Part shown: piece by piece, positions 55,500 through 64,000 of the stretch | Layout of the letters: every line of letters starts with the position of its first letter | How positions within the stretch are numbered: position 1 is the first letter of the stretch | DNA from: Glycomyces fuscus | GTDB taxonomy: Bacteria; Actinomycetota; Actinomycetes; Streptosporangiales; Streptosporangiaceae | DNA length: 64,000 nt | NCBI GenBank assembly: GCA_002529455.1 | Contig: NYMS01000012.1 | Coordinates: forward strand, 1-64,000 | Direction of reading: 5' to 3' | Notes under the pieces: generated by a model | Database searches by the model: none | What the model saw: only the letters and a program-made list of their open reading frames with translations | What the model was told of the DNA's origin: nothing | Position numbers and translations under genes: made by a program

Positions 55500-57140
55500 T
55501 TACTCCGGTGTCCCGGACTTCACGACCGCGCCCACGTGGTGCCCGGGTACCGGAGCGGGGCGCTCCCCCATGGTCCCAGGTGCGTTCTGGGCGGTACGCG
55601 GCTGGGGTTCGGGGCGTCCCTCACAGGTGGCGTCGGGCCCCTCGCCCTCGGCGCGCGCGGGCAGCTTCCCGTCCCGCAGGTAGGCGGTGACGATCTCGTC
55701 CACGCAGTCGTTGCCGGTGAAGGAGACGCCGTGGGTGTGGCCGCCCTCCTCGGTCACCAGGGAGGATCCGGGCAGGCGCTCGCGCAGGGCGAAGGCGCCC
55801 TCGACGGGGGTGGCCCCGTCCTCGGTGGCGTGCACGAGGAGCGCGTCGCCCCCGTAGGCGGGGTGCTCGCCGGGACCGTCGCCGACCTGGAACCAGTCGT
55901 CGGAGTCGGCGCTCCAGGTCGCGCACGGAGCGTTGTACCAGGTGTTGTGCCATCCCATGAAGGGCGCCTCGCGGTGGGACTGCTCGGTGTCGGCGCTCCA
56001 GGTGGACCAGTCCCGGGGCCAGTGGGCGTCGGTGCACTGGACGGCGAGGTAGCCGCCGTAACCGCGGTCGGAGCCGGCGTCCTCGCCGTAGGCCTCGTAC
56101 AGCGAGAGCAGCGGGGCGTCGTCGGACCCGGTGATCCTGGCCGAGAGCGCGGCGGCGACCGAGGGCCAGTAGGTGCTGCTGTAGGCGACCACGATGGCGG
56201 TGCTCTCCAGCTCGGTGGGGCCCACGGTGCCCTCCGCGGGCTTCTCCGCCAGCTCCGAGCGCAGGGTGTAGTAGGCCTCGGCGACCTGCTCTCCGGTGGT
56301 GCCCAGCCCGTAGACGTCGTCGTGGCGGGCGGCCCAGGCGAAGAAGTTGTTCGCCGCGCGGTCCAGGGCGCCGTTCTGGGCGAGGTTGCTCTCGTACCAG
56401 GGCTTGTCGGGGTTGACGACGCTGTCCAGGACCAGGGAGCGGACGCGGTCGGGGTAGAGCGCGGAGTAGACGGTGCCCAGGTAACTGCCGTAGGAGTAGC
56501 CGAGGTAGTCGATCCGCTCCCGGCCCAGGGCCGCCCGGATGGCGTCCATGTCGTGTGCGGTGTCCACGGTGCGGGTGTGGTCGAGCAGGGGGCCGGTGTT
56601 GTCCGCGCAGGCCCGGGCGTAGGCCCGGGCGTCGGCGCGCAGCGCCTCCTCCGCGGCCGCGTCGGCGGGCACGGTGTCGGGGCGCACGGGAGTGAAGTGG
56701 TCGGGGTCGCAGGTGATGGACGGGGTGGAGGCGCCCACGCCGCGCGGGTCGAAGGAGACGACGTCGTAGGTCTCGCGGAGTTCCGCGGGCATGCGCCAGT
56801 GGGTGTAGGAGGCCCACTGGCGTCCGGCGCTGCCGGGGCCTCCCGGGTTGACCAGCAGGGTGCGGCGGGCCTCACCGTCGGCGGGGACCCGGGAGAGCGC
56901 GAGTTCGACGGCGTCGTCCCGGCCGCTGAGCCGCTCGCCGTCGGCGGTGCGGGCGAGGGGGACGGTGAGGGTGGCGCACTCCAGCCTCTCGTCCGCGACG
57001 GGCTGGATGTCCTCGCAGGGAGCCCAGTCGAGGCCCCCCTGGTCGATGCGGGTGATCTGACCGGCCTGCGCGGGAACCGCCGCGACCAGGGAGGCCAGGA
57101 CCGCCACAGCCGAGACGCCGGCCCGGGTTCGTGCTCGCAC
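55500..57140 (-). CDS. Secreted tripeptidyl aminopeptidase-type alpha/beta hydrolase
   Basis: A 546-residue exported peptidase of the SlpD/SlpE or TAP family (S33). The Sec signal peptide ends near VPAQAGQ. The nucleophile is in LGYSYGSYLG, the oxyanion segment is NPGGPGSAG, the acid is in LLVHATEDGATP and the His in EGGHTHGVS; CDECV-type conserved cysteines are also present. It cleaves tripeptides from peptide N termini outside the cell. The GTG start follows GGGAG. It is divergent from an Lrp-type regulator, with an AT-rich promoter patch (57160-57190) between. Confidence 0.9.
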   Translation of the reverse strand: MRARTRAGVSAVAVLASLVAAVPAQAGQITRIDQGGLDWAPCEDIQPVADERLECATLTVPLARTADGERLSGRDDAVELALSRVPADGEARRTLLVNPGGPGSAGRQWASYTHWRMPAELRETYDVVSFDPRGVGASTPSITCDPDHFTPVRPDTVPADAAAEEALRADARAYARACADNTGPLLDHTRTVDTAHDMDAIRAALGRERIDYLGYSYGSYLGTVYSALYPDRVRSLVLDSVVNPDKPWYESNLAQNGALDRAANNFFAWAARHDDVYGLGTTGEQVAEAYYTLRSELAEKPAEGTVGPTELESTAIVVAYSSTYWPSVAAALSARITGSDDAPLLSLYEAYGEDAGSDRGYGGYLAVQCTDAHWPRDWSTWSADTEQSHREAPFMGWHNTWYNAPCATWSADSDDWFQVGDGPGEHPAYGGDALLVHATEDGATPVEGAFALRERLPGSSLVTEEGGHTHGVSFTGNDCVDEIVTAYLRDGKLPARAEGEGPDATCEGRPEPQPRTAQNAPGTMGERPAPVPGHHVGAVVKSGTPE

Positions 57141-57288
57141 TCGTCCACTCCCTCACACATTTAGTTACTCTATGAATTGTTATCACTTCGGAGGGTGAGG
57201 ACCGGATGCGACACGAACCCCGGGGAAACACACCCCGGTAACATGTGCCCTGCCTCAATCAGACGTGGACAGACGGGGACGAAGCGTA

Positions 57289-57753
57289 ATGCGGCTGGAT
57301 CGTGTCGATGAGCGGATCATCGCGATACTCGGCGCGGACGCGCGGATGAGCTTCGCCGAGATCGGCCAGCGGGTCGGGCTGAGCCCCTCCGCGGTCAAGC
57401 GCCGCGTGGACCGGCTGGTGGAGTCCGGCGCGGTGCGCGGGTTCACCGTGGTGGTCGAGCCCCAGGCCGTCGGGTGGACCACCGAGGCCTTCATCGAGCT
57501 GTACTGCCGGGCCCGCACGTCGCCGGGCGAGATCCGGACGGGGCTCGCGGGCTACGCCGAGATCACCTCCGCGTGCACGGTCACCGGCGAGGCGGACGCC
57601 ATCGTGCAGGTCCGCGCCCGCGACACCCACCATCTGGAGGAGGTCATCGAGCGGCTGGGCGCCGAGCCGTTCGTGGTGCGGACCAAGAGCACGCTCGTGC
57701 TGTCGCGCCTGGTGGACCAGCCCATCCTCGCCGGGACGGCCGACCTGCCCTGA
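57289..57753 (+). CDS. Lrp/AsnC-family transcriptional regulator
   Basis: A 154-residue regulator. N-terminal helix-turn-helix (FAEIGQRVGLSPSAVKRRVDRLVESG), then a RAM amino-acid-binding domain (ITSACTVTGEADAIVQV). Lrp proteins of this size respond to amino acids and control their uptake and breakdown. It lies beside genes for lysine oxidation and amino acid import and a secreted peptidase, so it probably senses lysine or a related amino acid. The start ATG at 57289 has a weak site. Confidence 0.9.
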   Translation: MRLDRVDERIIAILGADARMSFAEIGQRVGLSPSAVKRRVDRLVESGAVRGFTVVVEPQAVGWTTEAFIELYCRARTSPGEIRTGLAGYAEITSACTVTGEADAIVQVRARDTHHLEEVIERLGAEPFVVRTKSTLVLSRLVDQPILAGTADLP

Positions 57754-57826
57754 GGCGCCTCCCCGGAGCCTGGCTGCGGGGAGGCGGTCGGACACGGGGC
57801 GAGGAGCAGGGGAGACTCCCGAACAG

Positions 57827-58000
57827 GGGGCGAAGCGGAGCGGAGCCCCGAAGCAGGCACCGTTCGGGCGGCGGCGGGGTCCTGCAGGCGTCGGACGTGC
57901 CGCAAGCGACGAAGGAGCCAGGCACGAAAGACGCCGAAGGACCCCGCTCCCACGACGCCCGGACACGGGGCGAAGCGGAGCGGAGCCCCGAAGCAGGCAC
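57827..58000. repeat. 34-bp exact direct repeat between convergent genes
   Basis: Positions 57827-57860 and 57967-58000 are identical over 34 bases, 140 bp apart. Each contains GGGGC and GCCCC around a GAAGCGGAGCGGA spacer, able to fold into a hairpin. They lie between the Lrp gene and the convergent davB gene. The 18-base core also occurs at 44707-44724. Confidence 0.8.
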
Positions 58001-58004
58001 TGCC

Positions 58005-59714
58005 TCAGTCCTCCGGGAGGGCGACCGGCGCGAGATCGTCGAACAGGTCGCCGGGGCCCGGGTTGGACGGGTCGGTCCCGCCGCCGAAGTGGTGGATCAC
58101 GCCCCACACGGCGTTGAGCGCGGTCTGCACGGCGCCCTCGGCCCAGCCCGCCGTCCAGGACACGTCGTCCCCGGCCAGGAACAGGCCGCGGTGGCGCTCC
58201 TCCAGGGCGTCCTGGCGGAAGTGCGTGAACAGGCGGCGCTGGTAGCGGTAGTGGCCCGGCAGGTTGGCCTTGAAGGCGCCCATGAAGTAGGGCTCGTCCT
58301 CCCACGACACCGTCACCGGGTCACCGGTGATGTGCGAGCGGATGTCCACGTCCGGGTAGATCTTGGACAGCGACGAGAGCATGACCTCCAGGCGCTCGTT
58401 GGCCGACAGCGGCAGCCACTTGAGCGAGTCGTCGCACCAGGTGTAGGACATGCAGATCGCCGCCGGACCGTCCGGGTCGGAGCCCTCCAGCAGGTAGGTG
58501 CCCCGGGTCATGCGGTCGGTGAGCGTCATGCTCATGGCGTCGCGGCCGGTCTCGGGGTCCTTGTCCCGCCAGAACGCGCGGTCCACCGGCACGAACAGCT
58601 TCGAGGACTCCATGTAGTGGGTGCGCTCGATCGCCGTCCAGTGGTCGATGGGCAGCAGGTCCTCGTCGCAGTCGATCTTGGACAGCATCATCCAGCTCTG
58701 CGCGGTGAACACGGCCGCCGCGTAGGTCCGGGTGGAGCCCGAGGCGTCGGTGACCGTGATGTTCCCGGCCGGGGAGCCCTTGGCCGCGGTGCGGCGCAGG
58801 GCGGTGACGGCCGGACGCGGACCGCCCTCGTGCAGCGAGGCCAGGGTGGTGCCCTGCGCCCAGTGCACGAGCTTGTCCGGGGCGTCCTCCCACAGGCGCA
58901 GCGGCAGCTGCTCCACACCGCCCACGATGCCCATGTGGTCGTCGTCGGCGCCGGTGTAGGTGACCCGCAGGATCTCCAGGATGGAGTTGGGGAAGTCGGT
59001 GTCCCACCCGCCGGTCCCGAAGCCCACCTGGCCGAAGATCTCACGGTGGCGGAAGGAGGCGAAGGCCGGGGAGTCGCACAGGAAGCCGTAGAAGGTCTGG
59101 TTGTCGAGCCGGGCGACCAGCTCGTTCCAGATCTCCTTCTGGGTGGCCACGTCGCGCTCGCGGATGGCCTTCTGCATGCGGGTGTGCTGGACGCTGTCCA
59201 GGGCGGCGTCCCAGGCGCGGGCCACCTCGCGGTAGACCTCGGGCAGGTCGTCCAGGGAGGTGGCGTAGTGGGACCGGCCCTTGAGGTCGACCACGGTGCT
59301 GGGGGTGGCCGGGGAGAGGGGGTTGGGGAACGGCGCCGTCTCCAGGCCGACCCGGTCCACGTAGTGCCAGAAGGCGGTGGAGGAGGGCGGGAAGCGCATG
59401 GCGCCCATCTCGGCGACCACGTCGTCGGGGCAGCCCGCGAGCTTCTCGGTGCGCAGCCGCCCGCCGATGCGGTCGGCCTCGTACACCACCGGCTTGAGGC
59501 CCATCTTCATGAGCTCGTAGGCGGTGACGATCCCCGACAGCCCGCCGCCGATGACGGCGACCTCGGTGCCGTGGCGCTCCGCCGGGACCTGCCCGAGTCC
59601 GGCGGGGTGCTCCAGGTAGGCGTCGTAGGCGAACGGGAAGTCCGGCCCGCACATGTTCAGCGGCGTGCTCTGCTCGGGTGCGGCACCGGCGGCCGTGGGC
59701 ACGGCAGACGTCAT
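58005..59714 (-). CDS. L-lysine 2-monooxygenase-like FAD enzyme (DavB type)
   Basis: A 569-residue flavin amine oxidase. The N-terminal GPDFPFAYDAYLEHPAGLG and PAERHGTEVAVIGGGLSGIVTAYEL, the latter with the FAD motif G56-x-G58-x-x-G61, closely match Pseudomonas DavB, as do GQVGFGTGGWDTDFPNS and the C-terminal HFGGGTDPSNPGPGDLFDD. DavB turns L-lysine plus oxygen into 5-aminovaleramide and CO2. The following enzyme of the pathway (DavA-like amidase) is encoded upstream on the same strand, supporting the assignment. Arginine or another amino acid as substrate cannot be excluded. Confidence 0.87.
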   Translation of the reverse strand: MTSAVPTAAGAAPEQSTPLNMCGPDFPFAYDAYLEHPAGLGQVPAERHGTEVAVIGGGLSGIVTAYELMKMGLKPVVYEADRIGGRLRTEKLAGCPDDVVAEMGAMRFPPSSTAFWHYVDRVGLETAPFPNPLSPATPSTVVDLKGRSHYATSLDDLPEVYREVARAWDAALDSVQHTRMQKAIRERDVATQKEIWNELVARLDNQTFYGFLCDSPAFASFRHREIFGQVGFGTGGWDTDFPNSILEILRVTYTGADDDHMGIVGGVEQLPLRLWEDAPDKLVHWAQGTTLASLHEGGPRPAVTALRRTAAKGSPAGNITVTDASGSTRTYAAAVFTAQSWMMLSKIDCDEDLLPIDHWTAIERTHYMESSKLFVPVDRAFWRDKDPETGRDAMSMTLTDRMTRGTYLLEGSDPDGPAAICMSYTWCDDSLKWLPLSANERLEVMLSSLSKIYPDVDIRSHITGDPVTVSWEDEPYFMGAFKANLPGHYRYQRRLFTHFRQDALEERHRGLFLAGDDVSWTAGWAEGAVQTALNAVWGVIHHFGGGTDPSNPGPGDLFDDLAPVALPED

Positions 59715-59872
59715 TCTCTACCCCTCCTTCGTGGGTGTGGTCCGGCGGGGACGCCGGTCGGTGTTCGTGCGCGGTGGCACGGGTCGCGGCGGGGGAAGGG
59801 CTCGGGCGGGCCGGTGGCGCGCGCGGGCTCGCCTCCGCCCGGCGTGCGGGCGCCGGGCGGTCCGGGCGGCGG

Positions 59873-60679
59873 TCAGGCGGTGAGCGTCCGATACAGGGCC
59901 GGGCGGCGGTCGTCCAGGTAGGACTGCTCGCGGCGGGCGCGGGCGAGGGCGTCCGGGTCGACGTCGCCGACCAGGAGCTCCTCGCCGGGGCCGGCCCGCA
60001 GCGTCTCGGAGCCGTCGGGGGCGACCAGGGTGCTCAGTCCGGCGTAGCTCAGGTCGCCCTCGGTGTCGCAGCGGTTCACGTACGCCAGGTGGAGCTGGTT
60101 CTCCAGGGCGCGCACCGGCACGATCCGCTCGGCCACCTCGGTGAAGGGAAGCATGAGCGCGGTGGGGACGACGAGGAGTTCGGTACCGGCGAGGGCGTGG
60201 GCGCGCACGGTCTCGGGGAACTCGACGTCGTAGCAGACCAGCAGGCCGACGCGGACCCCGTCGAGGTCGGCCTGGACCACCGGTTCCGCGCCCGGGGAGA
60301 ACGCCCCGCGGTCCAGGTCGCCGAACAGGTGGGTCTTGCGGTAGGTCCGGCGGGCGCCGGTGGCGTCCACGAGCTGGACGGCGTTGTACACGGCGCCGTC
60401 GGCGCGCTCGGGAAAGCCGTGGACGACGGCGACGCCGGTGTCGGCGGCGATGGCGGCGACCGCCCGGCTGAGGGGGCCGTCCGCGGGTTCGGCGAGCCGG
60501 GCCAGGAGGCCGGGGTCGAGGTTGTAGCCGGTCAGGGACATCTCGGGTCCCACGAGCAGGCGGGCTCCGGCGTCGGCGGCGGCCCTGGCGCGGGCGGCCA
60601 GCCGGTCGAGGGCGGCGGCGGGGTCCGCGCTGGGTCCGGTGCCCTGGTCAAGGGCCACGCGCAGGGGTCCGCGTGTCAC
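59873..60679 (-). CDS. 5-Aminovaleramidase-like nitrilase-family amidase (DavA type)
   Basis: A 268-residue carbon-nitrogen hydrolase. The catalytic Glu-Lys-Cys triad is E46 (VGPEMSLTGYN), K115 (YRKTHLFGDLDR) and C149 (LLVCYDVEFPE). The pattern THLFGDLDRGAFSPG is close to DavA of Pseudomonas, which hydrolyses 5-aminovaleramide to 5-aminovalerate. The GTG start at 60679 follows GAGGTGAGG; the open frame continues upstream without a better start. Located 158 bp from davB, same strand. Confidence 0.88.
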   Translation of the reverse strand: MTRGPLRVALDQGTGPSADPAAALDRLAARARAAADAGARLLVGPEMSLTGYNLDPGLLARLAEPADGPLSRAVAAIAADTGVAVVHGFPERADGAVYNAVQLVDATGARRTYRKTHLFGDLDRGAFSPGAEPVVQADLDGVRVGLLVCYDVEFPETVRAHALAGTELLVVPTALMLPFTEVAERIVPVRALENQLHLAYVNRCDTEGDLSYAGLSTLVAPDGSETLRAGPGEELLVGDVDPDALARARREQSYLDDRRPALYRTLTA

Positions 60680-60861
60680 TGCCTCACCTCGCTTTTCTCC
60701 GTCGTCTCGGGGCCGCGTCCACTCTAGGTGGGAGAAGGCGCCGAAACAGTGCACCGAACCCGAGGATTCCTGCGTATTTCGAGCCGGACACCGCTGTTTC
60801 TTGCGCACGGGGAGGGATTCGCGCGGCATGACGTGCGCCGAACCCCTCCGGAGAACACGCG

Positions 60862-60890
60862 AGGGGGCCGGGGGATTCCCCCGGCCCCCT
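60862..60890 (-). terminator. Hairpin after the permease gene
   Basis: A 13-base perfect stem (60862-60874 with 60878-60890) with an ATT loop lies 24 bp after the permease stop on the minus strand. No U-tract, but stability alone should suffice. Confidence 0.7.
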
Positions 60891-60914
60891 ATGCGCGGTT
60901 CCCGTGCGGGGAGG

Positions 60915-62399
60915 CTAGGAGCGGACCTCGCCGGCCTCGGGTTCGGTCTCCAGGGCGGAGCGGCGCATGCTGTAGGCGAAGTAGATCGCCACGCCGACGG
61001 CGAGCCAGACCAGGAAGGCCGTCCACACGCCCATCGACATGCTGAACATGAGGTAGGCGCAGGCCAGCACGCCCAGGATCGGCGTGACCGGCGCCCCCGG
61101 CACGCGGAAGGCGCGCGGCAGGTCGGGCCTGCTGCGGCGCAGCACCAGGACGGCCACGTTGACCAGGGCGAAGGCGAAGAGGGTGCCGATGGCGGTGGCG
61201 TCGGCGAGCGGCCCGAGCGGGACCAGCGCGGCGAGCACCGCGATGAGCACGGAGGTGATGAGGGTGTTCGTGCGCGGGGTGCCCTTGGCGTCGAGGGTGG
61301 AGAAGGCCTTGGGGATGAGGCCGTCGCGCGACATCGCGTAGAGGATGCGGGTCTGGCTGTAGAGCACGACCAGGACCACGCTGGCCAGGGCCAGGACCGC
61401 GCCGGCGGCGAAGATGACCGCCCACACGGGGGTGCCGGTGACCTTGGTCAGGATGCCCGCGAGGGAGGTCTCGCCGTCGACGAAGCCGGTCCAGTCGAGC
61501 GCGCCGACCGCCGCGAAGGCGACCAGGCAGTACAGCGCCGTCACCAGGATCATCGCGAACATGATCGCCCGGGGCAGGTCGCGCTGCGGGTTCTTGGCCT
61601 CCTCGCTCGCGGTGGAGACCGAGTCGAAGCCGATGTAGGAGAAGAACAGGGTGGCGCCCGCGGCGCTGACACCGGCCATGCCCATCGGCATGAACGGGGC
61701 GAAGTTGCCGTCCTGGACGGCGGTGATCGCGATGGCCACGAACATCACCAGGATGGCGACCTTGACGGCGACCATGACGGCGTTGACGCGGCTGCTCTCG
61801 CGGACCCCGGCGAGCAGGGCGAACATGGACAGCAGGACCACGACGGCGGCGGGCAGGTTGATCACGCCGCCCTCCATGGGACCGGCGAGCACCGCGGCGG
61901 GCAGGGACAGGCCGGTGGTGAGGTGGAGGAGCTCGTTGATGTACTCGCCCCAGCCGACGCCGACCGCGGCGACCGACACCCCGTAGGTGAGCATGAGGCA
62001 CCAGCCGCACACCCAGGCCATGAACTCGCCGATGGTGGCGTAGCTGTAGGAGTAGGCGGAGCCGGAGGTGGGGATCATCCCGGCCATCTCGGCGTAGGCG
62101 AGCGCGGAGAACAGCGCGGTGATCCCGGCGAGCACGAAGGAGAGGACGACGGCGGGCCCCGCGACGGGGACGGCCTCGCCCAGCACGACGAAGATGCCGG
62201 TGCCCAGGGTGGCGCCGATGCCGATCATGGACAGCTGCCAGAAGCCCATGTGCCGCTGGAGGCCGCTGCCCTCGGAGTCCTGGGTCTCGGCGACGAGCTT
62301 CTCGATCGGCTTGCGCCTGGTGAGGCGCTGCCTCAGCGCGGGCGCACCGCCCGGGCCTGCGGCCCCGCGGGTGCCCGCCGAGCTCTTCTGGTCCACCAC
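60915..62399 (-). CDS. Cationic amino acid permease (APC superfamily)
   Basis: A 494-residue APC transporter with twelve hydrophobic segments. MIGIGATLGTGIFVVLG is the first-helix signature, and the CAT-type pattern FFSYIGFDSVSTASEEAKNPQRDLP strongly suggests a cationic amino acid transporter (lysine, arginine or ornithine). The GTG start follows GAGGAG seven bases upstream. Directly upstream of the davA and davB genes on the same strand, with a terminator between, it is the likely lysine importer of this group. Confidence 0.9.
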   Translation of the reverse strand: MVDQKSSAGTRGAAGPGGAPALRQRLTRRKPIEKLVAETQDSEGSGLQRHMGFWQLSMIGIGATLGTGIFVVLGEAVPVAGPAVVLSFVLAGITALFSALAYAEMAGMIPTSGSAYSYSYATIGEFMAWVCGWCLMLTYGVSVAAVGVGWGEYINELLHLTTGLSLPAAVLAGPMEGGVINLPAAVVVLLSMFALLAGVRESSRVNAVMVAVKVAILVMFVAIAITAVQDGNFAPFMPMGMAGVSAAGATLFFSYIGFDSVSTASEEAKNPQRDLPRAIMFAMILVTALYCLVAFAAVGALDWTGFVDGETSLAGILTKVTGTPVWAVIFAAGAVLALASVVLVVLYSQTRILYAMSRDGLIPKAFSTLDAKGTPRTNTLITSVLIAVLAALVPLGPLADATAIGTLFAFALVNVAVLVLRRSRPDLPRAFRVPGAPVTPILGVLACAYLMFSMSMGVWTAFLVWLAVGVAIYFAYSMRRSALETEPEAGEVRS

Positions 62400-63084
62400 G
62401 TGTTTACTCCTCGTTCATGTACGTGGGCACACCGCTCCCCGGAGGGAAGTGCGGCGAGGGGGGGTGGGGTTCGGCCGCCGCACACCCGGGCGGCCCGAAG
62501 CCCTCAGCAACGGTAGCCGCGTTATCTACGTAACATGACCCACATTCGTTGCGTCTGTCTGGATTAAGTGGCGCGATCATGCGTCCCAGCGCAACGAAAC
62601 GCAGCTTCCTGTGAGTGATGCCACATAAAATCACCCTGGGTGACCGCCACCACTTCGGACAGCGAACAGGCTGGTCAGAGCCGTACGGCAGGACCCGGGG
62701 CACGACGGAGGGCCGGGACCCGGGCGGGCCGCCCTCGCAACCGCGGACCTCGATGACCTCCCCGCCCGGTCCTCCATGCCCGCGACTCCTCCCCTGGCGC
62801 GGACCAGGTTCCCCGCACCCGCATGCACCAGCAGGCCCTCCCGCTCCTCACGTGCTCGTCTTCGCGTCACCGTGGACCGGCGGAGCGGAGTGCTCCCCTC
62901 CCTCCTCCACCTGCGCGGACAACGGCCCTCACCCGGGGTGCGGGACACGGGTGGCAGTGGGTGGCGTTCCCGCGGCGAAGGCCCTCTGCCAGGACACGTC
63001 ACCGTCCCGGGCCCGGGGCTCACGGGAGGGGTGGGGCGGACCGGTCGGCCCCGTGACCATGCCTCTGCCCGGGCACCGCACACG
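62400..63084. other. Intergenic region before the permease
   Basis: No gene is supported. The part at 62520-62630 is AT-rich for this genome and is the permease promoter region; it contains GTTATCTACGTAAC (62521-62534) and the inverted repeat at 62545-62598. From 62650 to 63080 nothing was recognised. Confidence 0.5.
62545..62598. promoter_or_regulatory. 9-bp inverted repeat upstream of the permease
   Basis: TTCGTTGCG (62545-62553) and CGCAACGAA (62590-62598) are exact inverted copies 36 bases apart, about 150-200 bp before the permease start. Widely spaced repeats suit Lrp-type octamers; a role in lysine control is inferred. Confidence 0.4.
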
Positions 63085-63128
63085 CGAACGGCCGCGCCGG
63101 CCCTCGGAGGGCGGCGCGGCCGTTCGCG
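63085..63128 (-). terminator. Terminator after ispG
   Basis: Outer arms 63085-63099 and 63114-63128 pair perfectly over 15 bases; an inner GCCCT/AGGGC stem extends the hairpin across one bulge. It lies 12 bp after the ispG stop. Confidence 0.85.
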
Positions 63129-63140
63129 GCGGTGAGCGGG

Positions 63141-64000
63141 TCAGCCGGCCACGGAGACCGTGGGCGCGCCCGACTCGGTGCCGGACTCGCCCATCTCCTC
63201 GGCGATGCGCATGGCCTCCTCGATGAGGGTCTCCACGATCTGGGACTCGGGCACGGTCTTGATGACCTCGCCCTTGACGAAGATCTGGCCCTTGCCGTTG
63301 CCGGAGGCCACGCCCAGGTCGGCGTCACGGGCCTCGCCGGGGCCGTTCACGACGCAGCCCATGACGGCCACGCGCAGCGGCACCTCCATGCCCTCCAGGC
63401 CGGCGGTGACCTCCTCGGCGAGCGTGTACACGTCCACCTGGGCCCGGCCGCAGCTGGGGCAGGAGACGATCTCCAGGCCGCGCTCGCGCAGGCCCAGCGA
63501 CTCCAGGATCTGGTTGCCGACCTTGACCTCCTCCGCGGGAGGCGCGGACAGGGACACGCGGATGGTGTCGCCGATGCCCTCCGAGAGCAGCGCGCCGAAG
63601 GCCACCGCGGACTTGATGGTGCCCTGGAAGGCGGGACCGGCCTCGGTCACGCCCAGGTGCAGCGGGTAGTCGCAGGCCGAGGCGAGCTGGCGGTAGGCGT
63701 TGACCATGACCACGGGGTCGTTGTGCTTGACCGAGATCTTGATGTCGCGGAAGCCGTGCTCCTCGAACAGCGAGCACTCCCACAGCGCCGACTCGACCAG
63801 GGCCTCCGGGGTGGCCCTGCCGTACTTCTGGAGCAGGCGCTTGTCCAGCGAACCGGCGTTGACGCCGATGCGGATCGGCGTCCCGGCCTCACCGGCCGCC
63901 CTGGCGATCTCGGCGACCTTGTCGTCGAACTTCTTGATGTTGCCCGGGTTGACGCGCACGGCCGCGCATCCGGCGTCGATGGCCGCGAACACGTACTTGG
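63141..64000 (-). CDS. ispG: 4-Hydroxy-3-methylbut-2-enyl diphosphate synthase, 3' part
   Basis: The C-terminal 286 or more residues of IspG (GcpE), cut by the window edge; the start lies beyond 64000. Seen: the TIM-barrel stretch [41 protein letters not shown], and the [4Fe-4S] ligands in [10 protein letters not shown] and [12 protein letters not shown]. It makes HMBPP from MEcPP in the MEP isoprenoid pathway, the precursor supply for the crt genes at the other end of the window. Confidence 0.95.
   Translation of the reverse strand, partial: KYVFAAIDAGCAAVRVNPGNIKKFDDKVAEIARAAGEAGTPIRIGVNAGSLDKRLLQKYGRATPEALVESALWECSLFEEHGFRDIKISVKHNDPVVMVNAYRQLASACDYPLHLGVTEAGPAFQGTIKSAVAFGALLSEGIGDTIRVSLSAPPAEEVKVGNQILESLGLRERGLEIVSCPSCGRAQVDVYTLAEEVTAGLEGMEVPLRVAVMGCVVNGPGEARDADLGVASGNGKGQIFVKGEVIKTVPESQIVETLIEEAMRIAEEMGESGTESGAPTVSVAG

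Overview
The window is very GC-rich DNA from the chromosome of an actinomycete. The order rpsO-pnp-M16 peptidase, ribF, truB, rbfA, ylxP, infB, ylxR, nusA, rimP, proS, together with many GTG starts, conservon-type GTPase and SecA2 genes, is typical of filamentous Actinobacteria. Protein character suggests Nocardiopsis or a close relative; this is inference, because no 16S gene or database search was available. All calls come from reading the sequence and its translations.

Layout. 1-6.2 kb: a carotenoid operon on the minus strand (crtE-crtI-crtB-Rieske protein) facing a divergent MarR regulator. 6.3-8.7 kb: a BCCT osmolyte transporter with an apparent non-standard ATC start, a tiny inverted-repeat element flanked by CTAG, and an Hsp20 chaperone. 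8.9-12.5 kb: a copper/heme group (PCuAC lipoprotein, Tat-exported DyP peroxidase, membrane protein, ECF sigma factor). 12.6-30.1 kb: the conserved RNA-turnover and translation block, all on minus, interrupted by a Phd/RelE-type toxin-antitoxin pair, an alpha/beta hydrolase, a Tat lipoprotein and a ferritin-like protein. 30.3-37.8 kb, all plus: a spermidine-synthase-like methyltransferase, a membrane-anchored pentapeptide-repeat protein, a histidine kinase/response regulator pair, a short divergent cytochrome bd-type oxidase (cydAB-like), a previously easy-to-miss 37-residue peptide with eight cysteines, and a small CxxC protein. 37.8-42.2 kb: a gene-poor stretch, a DUF6406-type protein, SecA2 and a lone CvnD-type GTPase. 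43-50 kb: a non-standard histidyl-tRNA synthetase and two tandem large ATPase/LuxR regulators. 50-55.4 kb: an acyl-CoA-synthetase-like pseudoenzyme lacking its P-loop, an RsbW-like ATPase, a CooC-like metal-chaperone ATPase behind a strong promoter with a palindrome on its -10, a Bcr/CflA exporter and a GNAT enzyme. 55.5-62.4 kb: a secreted tripeptidyl aminopeptidase and a lysine-degradation group (Lrp regulator, DavB-like lysine 2-monooxygenase, DavA-like amidase, cationic amino acid permease). The right edge cuts ispG.

Functional links. The crt operon should make a C40 carotenoid from GGPP, and the divergent MarR protein is placed like the GGPP-sensing CrtR of Corynebacterium. The peptidase, permease, DavB and DavA genes together could take peptides or lysine to 5-aminovalerate. 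The two-component pair, cyd-like oxidase and cysteine-rich peptide are co-oriented and could form a respiratory/metal-stress unit; this is the most interesting uncharacterised group. Several strong palindromes (8146-8211, 49960-49989, 51929-51965, 52122-52134, 57827-58000) are not explained by the genes.
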